Part shown: one piece after another, positions 16,291 to 24,094 of the stretch
Layout of the letters: the number at the start of each line of letters is the position of its first letter
Numbering within the stretch: the first letter of the stretch is position 1
Source of the DNA: Micromonospora lutea
GTDB taxonomy: Bacteria > Actinomycetota > Actinomycetes > Mycobacteriales > Micromonosporaceae
DNA: 64,000 bases
Assembly: GCF_016863535.1 (NCBI RefSeq)
Contig: NZ_BOPB01000002.1
Location: forward strand, 434,001 to 498,000
Direction of reading: 5' to 3'
The notes under the pieces: generated by a model
What the model was told of the DNA's origin: nothing
Database searches by the model: none
The model's input: the letters and a program-made list of their open reading frames with translations, nothing else
Made by a program: the position numbers and the translations under genes

Positions 16291-17111
16291 TGGGCACGCC
16301 GGTCTTCCCGGTCGGGTACGACGTCCTGGTCAGCCGGTTGCGGCGGGCCGGCTGCGTGTGGGCCGAGGAGGAGGCCCGCCTGCTCGTGGCGGCCGGCGGC
16401 GGTCCGGAGAAGCTGGCGGAACTGGCCGACCGGCGGGTCGCCGGTGAGCCACTGGAGTACCTGCTGGGCTGGGCCCAGTTCTGTGGCGAGCGGATCGAAG
16501 TGGACCCAGGTGTGTTCGTGCCCCGGGCGCGTACCGCTCTGCTGGTCTCGACCGCTGTTCGGGTGACCGGGCCGGCGGCGACCGTGGTGGAGCTCTGCTG
16601 TGGCTCGGGCGCGGTCAGCCGGATACTGGCGCGTCGGCTCACCGCGCCCCGGCTGGTGGCCGCGGTCGACGTGGATCCGGCGGCGGTGGCCTGTGCCCGG
16701 CGGAACCTGGCCGACCTGGGTGTGCCGGTCCTCTCCGGGGACCTCTTCGATCCGCTGCCGGCTGCCTGGCGGGGCCGGCTCGACCTGGTCGTGGCGAACG
16801 CGCCGTACGTGCCGACGGCGGCGATGGTCCTGCTACCGCCGGAGGCGCGCCGGTACGAGTCTCCGGCGGCGCTCGACGGTGGGCCGGACGGGTTGGCGGT
16901 GCTGCGCCGGCTGGCTGCCGCCGCGCCAAGCTGGCTCGCGCCGGGCGGACATCTGGTGGTGGAGGTCGGCCAGGCGCAGGTCGAGCGGTTCCAGGCGGTG
17001 CTGAGCGAGGCCGGGCTGGTGCCGTCGGCGGTGCGCGACGACGCCTCGGACGCGACCGCGATGATGGGCCGGTGCCCGGTCGGCATGACGGGCCGACGGC
17101 ACGAGAACTAG
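16290..17111 (+). CDS. PrmC-related protein N5-glutamine methyltransferase
   Basis: 273 residues. A class I SAM methyltransferase of the HemK/PrmC-like group. The N-terminal helical part contains RVAGEPLEYLLGWAQFCG and VFVPRARTALLV, equivalent to the PrmC docking region. The SAM-binding motif I is VVELCCGSGAVSRILA. The catalytic NPPY tetrad appears as NAPY (VVANAPYVP), a replacement of the second residue seen in a PrmC-related subfamily. True release-factor methylation is therefore uncertain. It overlaps the preceding stop by one base (TGATG) and is part of the gpsA transcript. Confidence 0.75.
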   Translation: MGTPVFPVGYDVLVSRLRRAGCVWAEEEARLLVAAGGGPEKLAELADRRVAGEPLEYLLGWAQFCGERIEVDPGVFVPRARTALLVSTAVRVTGPAATVVELCCGSGAVSRILARRLTAPRLVAAVDVDPAAVACARRNLADLGVPVLSGDLFDPLPAAWRGRLDLVVANAPYVPTAAMVLLPPEARRYESPAALDGGPDGLAVLRRLAAAAPSWLAPGGHLVVEVGQAQVERFQAVLSEAGLVPSAVRDDASDATAMMGRCPVGMTGRRHEN

Positions 17112-17147
17112 CCTCACGTCAGTGTGGCGGTGGGAGGTGGAGCTCGG

Positions 17148-18194
17148 GTGGACAGCGCAACGGTGGTCGTCGGGATCGACAACGGTGGCACGGCCAACAA
17201 CGCCACCGTGCTCACGTTCGACGGGCGGTTCCTGGTCGATCGCCTGGTGGAGACGCCCAGCCGGGTGCAGGACGGACCGCAGGCGGCGGTGGCGGCGATG
17301 GCGGAAGCCTTCGACGGCGTGCTGGCCGTCACCGGGGTGACGCGCGACCGGGTCGCCGCGGTCGGTCTGGACACTCCCGGTCCGGCCAGTGCGGACGGCG
17401 TCATCTCGTCGAAGGGTTCCACGAACTTCTCTCAGCCAGCGTGGCGTGGCTATGACGTGCGGGGTGCCCTCGAACGTCGGTTGGGGTTGCCGGTGGTCTA
17501 CCACAACGACGGCAACGCCGCCGCGCTCTACGCCCATCACGTTCATTTCGGGACCGACGCGATGCGGCGCTCGTCGGTGTCGGCGATCGTCGGCACCGGA
17601 CTGGGCGGTGGCCTGGTCGAGAACGGCCGGGTGGTCTCCGGCGCGGCGGGCATGGCCGGCGAGCTGGGGCATGTGCATATCCCGTTGACCACCGTGCTGG
17701 CCCCGGGGCAGCCGGTGCCGACCTGCGCCTGCGGTTTCGACGGTGACGTCGAAAGTGTCGTGTCGCTCACCGCGATCGAGCACAACCTGTTGCCGTACTG
17801 GCTGACCCGTTTCCCGGGGCATTCGCTGGCCGGTGAGGCACCGGAGCGGGCGGCGAAGCTCGTGCGCGGCTACGGCGAGCGGGGTGACGAACTGGCCCGG
17901 GAGATCTTCGCCCAGCAGGCGAGGGCGCTCGGCGCGCTCTTCACCATCGCGGCGAACTTCACCGATCCGCACGCGTACTTCGTGGGCGGTGGGGTGGTGG
18001 AGACGGACGCGGAGTTCCGCGACTGGTTCCTGGCCGCCGTGCGGGAACACACCAGGCTCCGGGTGGAGCAGGCGGCCCTGGCCACCTTCGCGTTGGTGCC
18101 CGATCGCGACATGGCCGGCGCGCGGGGTGTGGCGCTGGCCGCGCTGGAGGCGGTCAGGGCGCTGCCCGCGCCCCCGCCGCTGGTCGGCGACTGA
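17148..18194 (+). CDS. ROK-family sugar kinase or regulator-like protein
   Basis: 348 residues. The phosphate-binding motif VGIDNGGTANN opens the protein. SAIVGTGLGGGLVENGRVVSGAAGMAGELGHVHIP carries the second glycine loop and the conserved ELGH histidine. The zinc-binding ROK signature CxCGxxGCxE reads CACGFDGDVE, so the third cysteine is replaced by aspartate. There is no N-terminal DNA-binding domain, so a kinase (glucokinase-like) is more likely than a repressor. Length slightly exceeds the usual 300-320. The GTG at 17148 has GGAGG ten bases upstream and is preferred to the GTG at 17124. Convergent with the DUF397 gene across a hairpin. Confidence 0.8.
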   Translation: MDSATVVVGIDNGGTANNATVLTFDGRFLVDRLVETPSRVQDGPQAAVAAMAEAFDGVLAVTGVTRDRVAAVGLDTPGPASADGVISSKGSTNFSQPAWRGYDVRGALERRLGLPVVYHNDGNAAALYAHHVHFGTDAMRRSSVSAIVGTGLGGGLVENGRVVSGAAGMAGELGHVHIPLTTVLAPGQPVPTCACGFDGDVESVVSLTAIEHNLLPYWLTRFPGHSLAGEAPERAAKLVRGYGERGDELAREIFAQQARALGALFTIAANFTDPHAYFVGGGVVETDAEFRDWFLAAVREHTRLRVEQAALATFALVPDRDMAGARGVALAALEAVRALPAPPPLVGD

Positions 18195-18239
18195 GGACCG
18201 GCCACCCTCGCCCTGCGGTCAGCCGACGGCAGCGGAGGA

Positions 18240-18278
18240 GCTGACCGGGCCGGCGGTGCCCTTACCGGCCCGGTCAGC
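18240..18278. terminator. Bidirectional hairpin between ROK and DUF397 genes
   Basis: A 14-bp perfect stem (18240-18253 with 18265-18278) with an 11-base loop lies between two convergent genes. Confidence 0.7.
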
Positions 18279-18305
18279 GGCACTGGGTTGCGGTTCCTCC
18301 GGGGC

Positions 18306-18506
18306 TCAGCGGGTCGGCGGAGCCTCAGCGAAGGCGGTCCACGCCGACGGTGGGAAGGTCAGCAGCGGACCGTGCGGGTCCTTGGAGTCGCGTACGGCGA
18401 CGATGCCGGGAACGACCGCCACCTCGACGCAGGCTCCCTCGTCACCGCTGTGGCTGCTCTTGCGCCACCCGGTCATGGTCACCGCCGCGTTGGTCGTCGG
18501 TGTCAT
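18306..18506 (-). CDS. DUF397 domain protein
   Basis: 66 residues with the DUF397 pattern: GWRKSSHSGDEGACVEVAV, then VAVRDSKDPHGPLLTF and a SAWTAF ending. These small proteins are nearly always partnered with an XRE/DUF5753 regulator in actinobacteria, as here with 4 bases between genes. In Streptomyces such pairs (for example around whiJ and the bld regulators) influence development and antibiotic production, with the small protein thought to counter the DNA-binding partner. The signal it responds to is unknown. The ATG at 18506 is used; a later in-frame ATG exists. Confidence 0.9.
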   Translation of the reverse strand: MTPTTNAAVTMTGWRKSSHSGDEGACVEVAVVPGIVAVRDSKDPHGPLLTFPPSAWTAFAEAPPTR

Positions 18507-18510
18507 CGCT

Positions 18511-19356
18511 TTACCGTCCCTTCAGGAGTTTGAAGATTTCCTCGCGGCTGGCCGTCGGACTGAGCGCGACGGTGCGCAAGTGCTCCATGATCTTGGTGCA
18601 GGTTCGCAGCTCACCGGGACGGTCGAGGATCATCTGCCCGGCCACCGTTTCCACGGAGGCGATGATCGGGTCCTCCGGGTCGGCGAATTCGAGGATGTGC
18701 AGGGAACCCCGGGTGCCCCGGTGGTAGCCGGCGGCCAACGGGATCACCTGGACCGTGATGTTCGGCAACTCGCTCATCTTGAGCAGGTGGCTCAGCTGAC
18801 CCTGCTGCGCGGAGTCGTCACCCACCGGGCGGAGCAGTGCGGCCTCGTCGAGGATCGCGTCGAAGATCGGCGGGTCCTCCTCGAAGACCCGCTGCTGCCG
18901 GTCCAGCCGCATGCGTACCCGCTCCTCGACGTCGTTGTCGCTGAGGGTGTGTGGCCCGCCCCGCATCACGCCGCGGATGTAGTCGGCGGTCTGCAGCAGC
19001 CCCGGCACCACCGACGGCTCGAAGTTCGCGATGGCGATGGCTTCGGCCTCCAACGCGATGAAGTCGATGGTGCGTCGGTCGAGCAGGTACGAGTAGGACA
19101 CCCACCAGCCCGGCTTGCGCGCGTCCTTGGCGAGCTCGACAGCGGCCACGACCTCGTCCGCCGCGACACCGTAGAGGGTGAGCAGGGCGCGCACGGTGGC
19201 CGGACTGACCAGGGTCTGCGCGTTCTCGTAGCGGGAGAGCGTGCTGCGGGTGCTGTTGATCTCGTCCGCTGCGGCCTCCAGGGTCAGGCCGGCGGCCTCT
19301 CGGTGATGTCGCAGGGCGATGCCCAACCGACGGGCGCGTGCGGTCTTCGGAGCCAT
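18511..19356 (-). CDS. XRE-family regulator with DUF5753 domain
   Basis: 281 residues. The N-terminal helix-turn-helix (residues about 8-65) has LGIALRHHREAAGLTLEAAADEI shortened here to its ends LGIALRHH and AAADEI, then STRSTLSRYEN. The rest is a DUF5753 domain: YLLDRRTIDFIALEAEA, VVPGLLQTADYIRGVM, then PNITVQVIPLAAGYH. The linked DUF397 gene downstream makes a standard two-gene module. The ATG at 19356 begins MAPKTARARRLG and is preferred to an upstream in-frame codon at 19392, which would lie in the repeat-bearing operator region. The gene diverges from a small orphan and probably represses its own promoter. Confidence 0.92.
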   Translation of the reverse strand: MAPKTARARRLGIALRHHREAAGLTLEAAADEINSTRSTLSRYENAQTLVSPATVRALLTLYGVAADEVVAAVELAKDARKPGWWVSYSYLLDRRTIDFIALEAEAIAIANFEPSVVPGLLQTADYIRGVMRGGPHTLSDNDVEERVRMRLDRQQRVFEEDPPIFDAILDEAALLRPVGDDSAQQGQLSHLLKMSELPNITVQVIPLAAGYHRGTRGSLHILEFADPEDPIIASVETVAGQMILDRPGELRTCTKIMEHLRTVALSPTASREEIFKLLKGR

Positions 19357-19393
19357 GTATAGATGGTCGCATGTATTTGGGAATCTGTACATG
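19354..19393. promoter_or_regulatory. Possible operator of the XRE/DUF397 module
   Basis: CATGTAT occurs at 19354-19360 and again at 19370-19376, and its complement TACATG at 19388-19393, so direct and inverted copies frame the start of the regulator gene. The region is AT-rich compared with its surroundings. Autoregulation is inferred. Confidence 0.4.
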
Positions 19394-19508
19394 AGAGAAC
19401 GTCGGTGAGAGTTGCATTCATGCCCATGGAGGTGTCAATCTGTTAGCGCGTCCTCACCGCCGGTTGTCGTGGCGACGGTGGTGGTGAGCGACCGGAGGGG
19501 ATGGGGCG

Positions 19509-19546
19509 CGCGGCGGTCGGGTTTTCCCCCGTACCCGACCGCCGCG
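19509..19546. other. GC-rich hairpin in a divergent intergenic region
   Basis: A 13-bp perfect stem (19509-19521 with 19534-19546) with loop TTTTCCCCCGTA, between genes that diverge. A terminator is unexpected there; an attenuator in the leader of the orphan at 19632 is possible. The rest of 19394-19631 shows nothing recognisable. Confidence 0.5.
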
Positions 19547-19631
19547 TGCCGCGCCAGTTGGTCGGCCACCGGAAGGGAATCGACGTGCGAACTGGTCAGC
19601 GGATTTTCGGCGAGCGCCGGGGTGGCCGGCG

Positions 19632-19868
19632 ATGACACGTTTCCTGGTGGTGCTGACGGACGTCCGCCCGTACGACGTGGAGGGCCGCAACGAGCGGGTG
19701 GCGCCCGAGCGCCGCCGCCAGGTGGTCGGTGCGAGCAGTCGCGAGGCGGCCGAGCGGATCGCCGGTGCGTTCATGGCGCTGGGCATGGTGCGGGCCGGTC
19801 GGCAACGGGTCAAGGTCCTCGCCATCGGTCGCCGGCACGCGTACGGAGAACGGGAGTTGGCGGGCTGA
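19632..19868 (+). CDS. Small protein of unknown function
   Basis: 78 residues. [20 protein letters not shown] is followed by an Arg-rich middle and a helical part ([15 protein letters not shown]), ending [12 protein letters not shown]. Third codon positions are almost all G or C, as in neighbouring real genes, which supports coding. No family is recognised. There is no signal peptide or membrane segment. The ATG at 19632 has only GGGGTGG upstream. A longer frame (from 19412) exists in another phase but has poor composition. It lies between the XRE module and ddl. Confidence 0.5.
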   Translation: MTRFLVVLTDVRPYDVEGRNERVAPERRRQVVGASSREAAERIAGAFMALGMVRAGRQRVKVLAIGRRHAYGERELAG

Positions 19869-20019
19869 CCTCCGTACCGTCCGATTACGTTCCGTATACT
19901 GCTCGTTGACCGTTTGCGGCGGGCCCGTGTTGCCGCAGGGTATCGACCACCCACGCCCGCCACGCACAGTAAGGTCATCCGGGAGAGCGCCAGCAGCGCG
20001 TCCCGGAAAGGTGACCACA

Positions 20020-21126
20020 GTGACCACCCCAGGCAAGACCCGCGTGGCGATCGTCTTCGGCGGCCGCAGCCCGGAACACGGCATCTCGTGCGTCAGCGCC
20101 GGCAGTGTTCTCGGCGCGCTGGACCCGGACGAGTTCGAGGTGGTGCCGGTGGGCATCACCCGGGCCGGCCAGTGGGTGCTCACCAGCGACGACCCCGGCC
20201 ACTTGGCGATCAGTGCCCGCCAACTGCCGGAGATCACTGCGGCGTCCGGCACGGACGTCGTGCTGCGGGCCGACCCCACCGGCGGCGGACTGCTGGTGCT
20301 GGACCCGGCCGAGGGGCCCCGCGCCCTCGCCGACGTGGACGTGGTCTTTCCGGTGCTGCACGGCGCCTACGGCGAGGACGGCACCATCCAGGGCATGCTG
20401 GAGATGGCCGGCATCCCCTACGTGGGGGCGAAGGTGTTCGCCTCGGCCGCCGCGATGGACAAGGAGTTCACCAAGAAGCTCTGCGCCGCCGAGGGCATTC
20501 CGGTCGGCCCGTACGCGGTGCTGCGCAGCGGAGTGACGTTGAGCGAGGCGGACAAGCAGCGCCTGGGACTGCCGGTCTTCGTCAAGCCCTCCCGGGCCGG
20601 TTCCTCGTTCGGCATCACCAAGGTCAACGACTGGGCGGATCTCGACGCGGCCGTCGCCACCGCCCGTGAGATCGACAGCAAGGTGCTGGTCGAGGGTGCC
20701 ATCGTCGGTCGGGAGATCGAGTGCGGCGTGCTGGAGGGCGAGGCCGGTGGCGCGCCGGAGGCGTCCGTGCTCGCCGAGGTCCGGCTGGTCGGGGACTACG
20801 ACTTCTACGACTTCGAGGCCAAGTACATCGACGCCGAGGCGGCCTGCGAGTACGACATTCCGGCCGACCTGCCGGATCGGGTCACCCGGCAGGTACGCGA
20901 CTACGCGGTGCGCGCCTTCACCGCGCTGGACTGCGCCGGTCTGGCCCGCGTGGACTTCTTCGTCACGCCCGAACTCGACGTGTACCTCAACGAGATCAAC
21001 ACGATGCCCGGTTTCACGCCCTCGTCGATGTTCCCCCGCATGTGGGCGGCGGCCGGCCTGGAGTACCCGAAGTTGGTGGACCGGCTCATCCGCACGGCGA
21101 TCATCCGCGGGACCGGGCAGTACTGA
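20020..21126 (+). CDS. ddl: D-alanine--D-alanine ligase
   Basis: 368 residues, ATP-grasp fold. It joins two D-alanines for the peptidoglycan stem peptide. Motifs: [19 protein letters not shown] at the N-terminus (HGIS serine), [40 protein letters not shown] for ATP, and [19 protein letters not shown] for metal and substrate. The YGEDG segment suits a D-Ala-D-Ala rather than a D-Ala-D-Lac enzyme, but this is an inference. GTG 20020 follows GGAAAGG by eight bases; GTG 20011 is an alternative. TAAGGT at 19970-19975 may be the -10 box. Convergent with the DUF3515 gene. Confidence 0.96.
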   Translation: MTTPGKTRVAIVFGGRSPEHGISCVSAGSVLGALDPDEFEVVPVGITRAGQWVLTSDDPGHLAISARQLPEITAASGTDVVLRADPTGGGLLVLDPAEGPRALADVDVVFPVLHGAYGEDGTIQGMLEMAGIPYVGAKVFASAAAMDKEFTKKLCAAEGIPVGPYAVLRSGVTLSEADKQRLGLPVFVKPSRAGSSFGITKVNDWADLDAAVATAREIDSKVLVEGAIVGREIECGVLEGEAGGAPEASVLAEVRLVGDYDFYDFEAKYIDAEAACEYDIPADLPDRVTRQVRDYAVRAFTALDCAGLARVDFFVTPELDVYLNEINTMPGFTPSSMFPRMWAAAGLEYPKLVDRLIRTAIIRGTGQY

Positions 21127-21156
21127 GCGCCGCTCCGGCGCCGGTGTTCCGGTGTG

Positions 21157-21777
21157 TCAGGAGGTGCAGCCGGACGGTGCCGCCCCGGACGACGGGATCG
21201 ACTCGACGATCGTGGCGGAGACCGGGGAGGCCCACTGCAACGCCTCGCCGTAGAAGTGCGGCACCCGCAGGGTCACCGGGGTCTTCCGGTCGACCGTGGT
21301 CAACTCGGTGGCATCGGGTCCTTCCACCGCGTACCAGCAGACCGAGTTGACCAGGTAGAGGTGGTCGTCGGGTTTGACCGACGGCTCGTCGCCACCACAG
21401 GCCACGGTGATCGCCGGATCGCCGTAGGCGGCGTTCTGCTCCGGCCCGGCGCTGACCGGCCGTTGCGGCAGGTCGCGGTACGAGTCGGGCAACTGGGACA
21501 ACAGGGCGCGGCAGAATACGGTCGGGCGTTCGCCGAGCTGAGGCGCGGCCATCTCGACCGGCGCGGCGGAGACCGGGCCAGGCGTGGTCGCCGATGGCTG
21601 CGGCGCGGCGGCCGGCTCGTCCGGCGAGACGTTGCTCAGCGCGAACGCACCCACCAGCAGGGCCACCGGCACCGCCACCGCCGTGGCGATCAGCGCCGCG
21701 CTGCGGTTGGTACGGTCGGGTGCCGTGGTGCCCGGGCGGTCGGCCTGGGGGTCGGGGGATTCAGCGTGCTCGTCCAC
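21157..21777 (-). CDS. DUF3515 membrane-anchored protein
   Basis: 206 residues. A charged cytoplasmic N-terminus of about 25 residues, one membrane helix (ALIATAVAVPVALLVGAFAL), a Pro/Ala linker and an extracytoplasmic domain with three cysteines (FCRALL, VACGG, VCWYA) typical of DUF3515. Such proteins sit beside ddl and thiL in many actinobacteria (Rv2980 region) and have no known function, though the neighbourhood hints at the cell envelope. The GTG at 21777 directly follows the stop codon of the Lrp-type gene (TAA then GTG), so translation is coupled. Confidence 0.85.
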   Translation of the reverse strand: MDEHAESPDPQADRPGTTAPDRTNRSAALIATAVAVPVALLVGAFALSNVSPDEPAAAPQPSATTPGPVSAAPVEMAAPQLGERPTVFCRALLSQLPDSYRDLPQRPVSAGPEQNAAYGDPAITVACGGDEPSVKPDDHLYLVNSVCWYAVEGPDATELTTVDRKTPVTLRVPHFYGEALQWASPVSATIVESIPSSGAAPSGCTS

Positions 21778-22011
21778 TTACAGGCGCACCACCGAACAGG
21801 TGAGGGTGCGGGTGATGCCGGGCACCATCTGCACCTTGCTCACGATGAGTTTGCCGAGCTCGTCGACGGTGTTCGCCTCGGTGAGCACGACCACGTCGTA
21901 CGGCCCGGTGACCGCGTCGACGCGGACCACACCGGCGAGATCCGCGATGAGACCGGCCACGTCACGTGCCCGGCCGACCTCTGTCTGGATGAGGATGTAC
22001 GCCTGTACCAC
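21778..22011 (-). CDS. Lrp/AsnC ligand-binding-domain protein without DNA-binding domain
   Basis: 77 residues. It consists only of the RAM/Lrp-AsnC effector fold: VQAYILIQTEVGRARDVAG, a VVRVDAVTGPYDVVVLTEA core and VPGITRTLTC. No helix-turn-helix precedes it. Stand-alone domains of this type are common in actinobacteria and may form oligomers that bind amino acids or partner with full regulators. GTG 22011 is chosen because GGAGG lies seven bases upstream; the longer frame from 22098 has no such site. It diverges from thiL with about 110 bases between. Confidence 0.85.
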   Translation of the reverse strand: MVQAYILIQTEVGRARDVAGLIADLAGVVRVDAVTGPYDVVVLTEANTVDELGKLIVSKVQMVPGITRTLTCSVVRL

Positions 22012-22124
22012 GACTCGACCTCCCTCCGTCGCCGCCGCCAAGCGGCCCGAAGGGAGAAAGTACCTTACGGACCAGGGCAGATCCCTATCGGTGGCCAAGG
22101 AGAAGCAATGAGCGAGGACAGTGA

Positions 22125-23072
22125 GTGGCCGGCGTGAGCGTCGCGGGTGTCGGGGAGTTCGGGCTGATCGACCGGGTGACCGCCCGGCTCTCGTACGGCT
22201 CCACGGTGCTGTTGGGCCCCGGTGACGACGCCGCGGTGGTCGCCGCGCCGGACGCTCGGGTGGTCGCCACCACCGACGTGCTCGTCGAGGGGCGGCACTT
22301 CCGGCGGGACTGGTCCGGTGCGTACGACATCGGCCGGCGGGCCGCGGCGGCGAACCTCGCCGACGTGGCGGCCATGGGTGCCGAGCCGACGGCCCTGCTG
22401 GTGGCGCTCTGCGTACCGGCGGATGTCGGCACCGACTGGATGGAGGAACTCACCGACGGGCTCGGTGCCGAGGCGACCGGTGTGGGGGCCAGCGTGGTGG
22501 GCGGAGACATGTCGGCCAGCCCGACGCTGACCATCGCGGTCACCGCCCTCGGCGACCTGGGTGGTCGGCCGCCGGTGACGCGGGCCGGTGCCCGTCCCGG
22601 TGACCTGCTCGCCCTGGCCGGGCGCACCGGATACGCGGCGGCCGGGTTCACCGTGCTCTCCCGGGGCTTCCGTACGCCCCGACTGCTGGTCGAGGCGTAC
22701 CGGCGGCCGGAGGCGCCGTATGCGGCCGGACCGCAGGCCGCCCGGCTCGGCGCCACCGCCATGATCGACGTTTCGGACGGGTTGCTCGCCGACCTCGGGC
22801 ACGTGGCGAAGGCCAGCGGCGTGGCCGTCGACATCGCCCGGGACGCCTTCGAGGTGCCACCGCAGATGCGTGACGCCGCGCAGGCGCTCGGCGTCGACCC
22901 GTACGCCTGGCTGTTGGCCGGTGGCGACGATCACGCGTTGGCCGCGACATTTCCCCCGGCGACGGCCCTGCCGCCGGGTTGGCGGGCGATCGGCCGGGTC
23001 ACCGAGGGTTCCGGTGTGACGGTGGATGGCCGCCCGTTCGACGGCCCACCGGGCTGGGACCATTTCCGCTGA
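22125..23072 (+). CDS. thiL: Thiamine-monophosphate kinase
   Basis: 315 residues. It phosphorylates thiamine monophosphate to the cofactor thiamine diphosphate. Sequence: EFGLIDRV at the N-terminus, GPGDDAAVV with the metal-binding aspartates, TTDVLVEGRHFRRDW, RRAAAANLADVAAMGA, and later MIDVSDGLLADLGH and LLAGGDDHALAAT. GTG 22125 has GAGGA six bases upstream. GTG 22134 is an alternative. A nine-codon frame (22108-22137) with a good AAGGAG site ends across this start (GTGA overlap), so coupling is possible. Confidence 0.94.
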   Translation: MAGVSVAGVGEFGLIDRVTARLSYGSTVLLGPGDDAAVVAAPDARVVATTDVLVEGRHFRRDWSGAYDIGRRAAAANLADVAAMGAEPTALLVALCVPADVGTDWMEELTDGLGAEATGVGASVVGGDMSASPTLTIAVTALGDLGGRPPVTRAGARPGDLLALAGRTGYAAAGFTVLSRGFRTPRLLVEAYRRPEAPYAAGPQAARLGATAMIDVSDGLLADLGHVAKASGVAVDIARDAFEVPPQMRDAAQALGVDPYAWLLAGGDDHALAATFPPATALPPGWRAIGRVTEGSGVTVDGRPFDGPPGWDHFR

Positions 23073-23109
23073 CCACCGGCCGCCCGACGGTGCCCCGTCG
23101 ATCGGGTCG

Positions 23110-23124
23110 TACCCTGCACAGGTG
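23110..23124 (+). promoter_or_regulatory. TANNNT box before the GNAT gene (leaderless candidate)
   Basis: TACCCT (23110-23115), six bases, then GTG 23122. No ribosome binding site. Confidence 0.45.
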
Positions 23125-23583
23125 CACGAGATCCAGATCCAGCAGGTGCCGTTCGACTCGCCGGTCGCCCAGCGGTTGATCACCGCGACCCTGGCCGACC
23201 TGGCGGCCCGCTACGGCGGCAGCGGTGACGCGACGCCGGTCGACGCGCACGAGTTCGTACCACCGGCCGGGGCTTTCCTGGTCGCCCAGATCGACGGGCA
23301 GGCGGTCGGGTGTGGCGGCTGGCGCAGCCACGGCGAGGCGACCGCCGAGTTGAAGCGGATGTACACCGCACCGGAGGTCCGGGGGCGGGGCGTGGCGCGC
23401 ACGCTGCTGGCGGCCATCGAGCGCTCGGCTCGTGAGCACGGCCGCCGGCGGCTCATCCTGGAGTGTGGCGATCGGCAGCCCGAGGCGATCGCGCTGTACA
23501 AGGCGGCCGGCTACGAGCGGATCCCCAACTTCGGCTTCTACGCCGACGAGCCCGGCTGCCTGTCGTTCGGCCGTACCCTCTGA
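23122..23583 (+). CDS. GNAT-family N-acetyltransferase
   Basis: 153 residues, one GNAT domain. The acetyl-CoA motif A is LKRMYTAPEVRGRGVARTLLAAIE (VRGRGVA pyrophosphate loop). Motif B follows in AIALYKAAGYERI. An early WRSH strand and C-terminal GFYADEPGCLSFGR complete the fold. The substrate (a small amine or protein N-terminus) cannot be told. GTG 23122 is preferred because a -10-like box stands six bases upstream and family N-termini start here; the frame upstream overlaps thiL. It converges on rpmB across a terminator. Confidence 0.87.
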   Translation: MHEIQIQQVPFDSPVAQRLITATLADLAARYGGSGDATPVDAHEFVPPAGAFLVAQIDGQAVGCGGWRSHGEATAELKRMYTAPEVRGRGVARTLLAAIERSAREHGRRRLILECGDRQPEAIALYKAAGYERIPNFGFYADEPGCLSFGRTL

Positions 23584-23610
23584 GCAGCACACACGCTGCG
23601 GACACGACGA

Positions 23611-23639
23611 CACCGGCGGGCCCGCTGGGCCCGCCGGTG
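23611..23639. terminator. Bidirectional terminator between GNAT and rpmB
   Basis: Perfect 13-bp stem (23611-23623 with 23627-23639), three-base loop, 28 bases after the GNAT stop and 31 bases from the rpmB stop. Confidence 0.85.
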
Positions 23640-23669
23640 ATGACGGTCGTGAGGTCTGTTGTTACCGCG

Positions 23670-23861
23670 TCAGGCGCGGGCGACCTTGCCTGCCTTGATG
23701 CAGGACGTGCAGACCTTCAGCTTCTTGGTCGTGCCACCACCGGCGGGGGTGCGCACCGACTGGATGTTCGGGTTCCAGCGGCGGTTGGTCCGCCGGTGCG
23801 AGTGGGACACGTTGTGGCCGAAGCCCGGCCCCTTGCCACAGACGTCACACACGCTAGCCAC
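23670..23861 (-). CDS. rpmB: 50S ribosomal protein L28
   Basis: 63 residues, standard L28 length. [20 protein letters not shown] at the start and VCTSC near the end supply four zinc-binding cysteines, so this is the zinc-containing (C+) form. [11 protein letters not shown] is the conserved RNA-binding middle. The gene diverges from the DAK2-domain gene, as in other actinobacteria (Rv2975a region). In Streptomyces and mycobacteria zinc-free paralogues replace C+ proteins in zinc shortage; none is in this window. Confidence 0.97.
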   Translation of the reverse strand: MASVCDVCGKGPGFGHNVSHSHRRTNRRWNPNIQSVRTPAGGGTTKKLKVCTSCIKAGKVARA

Positions 23862-24079
23862 GGGATACTCCTGGGATTGAAACGTTCATGAAGTCGCCGC
23901 CAGGCGCAGCCCGGGCAACCTGGCCAGGGTACCCGATCGGGGAACCGTCCGCCCAACCGGGCTCGAGCACCGCCACGGCCGTCGGTAGGCCCACCGACAG
24001 AGGCGGGCAGAGCGGGTGCCCGCGCGGAAACCGGACGACGCGGGACCGCCGGTGCCGGGCAAGTGTCAGCGTACGCCAG

Positions 24080-24094
24080 TAGGCTGCCACCGTG
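24080..24094 (+). promoter_or_regulatory. TANNNT box before the DAK2 gene (leaderless candidate)
   Basis: TAGGCT (24080-24085), six bases, then GTG 24092; no Shine-Dalgarno motif. Confidence 0.5.

Noticed and set aside
19412..19909. Alternative 165-codon frame across the small orphan at 19632
   Set aside because: Its composition is Arg/Gly/Ala-rich without GC third-position bias, and it overlaps the better frame 19632-19868 in another phase.
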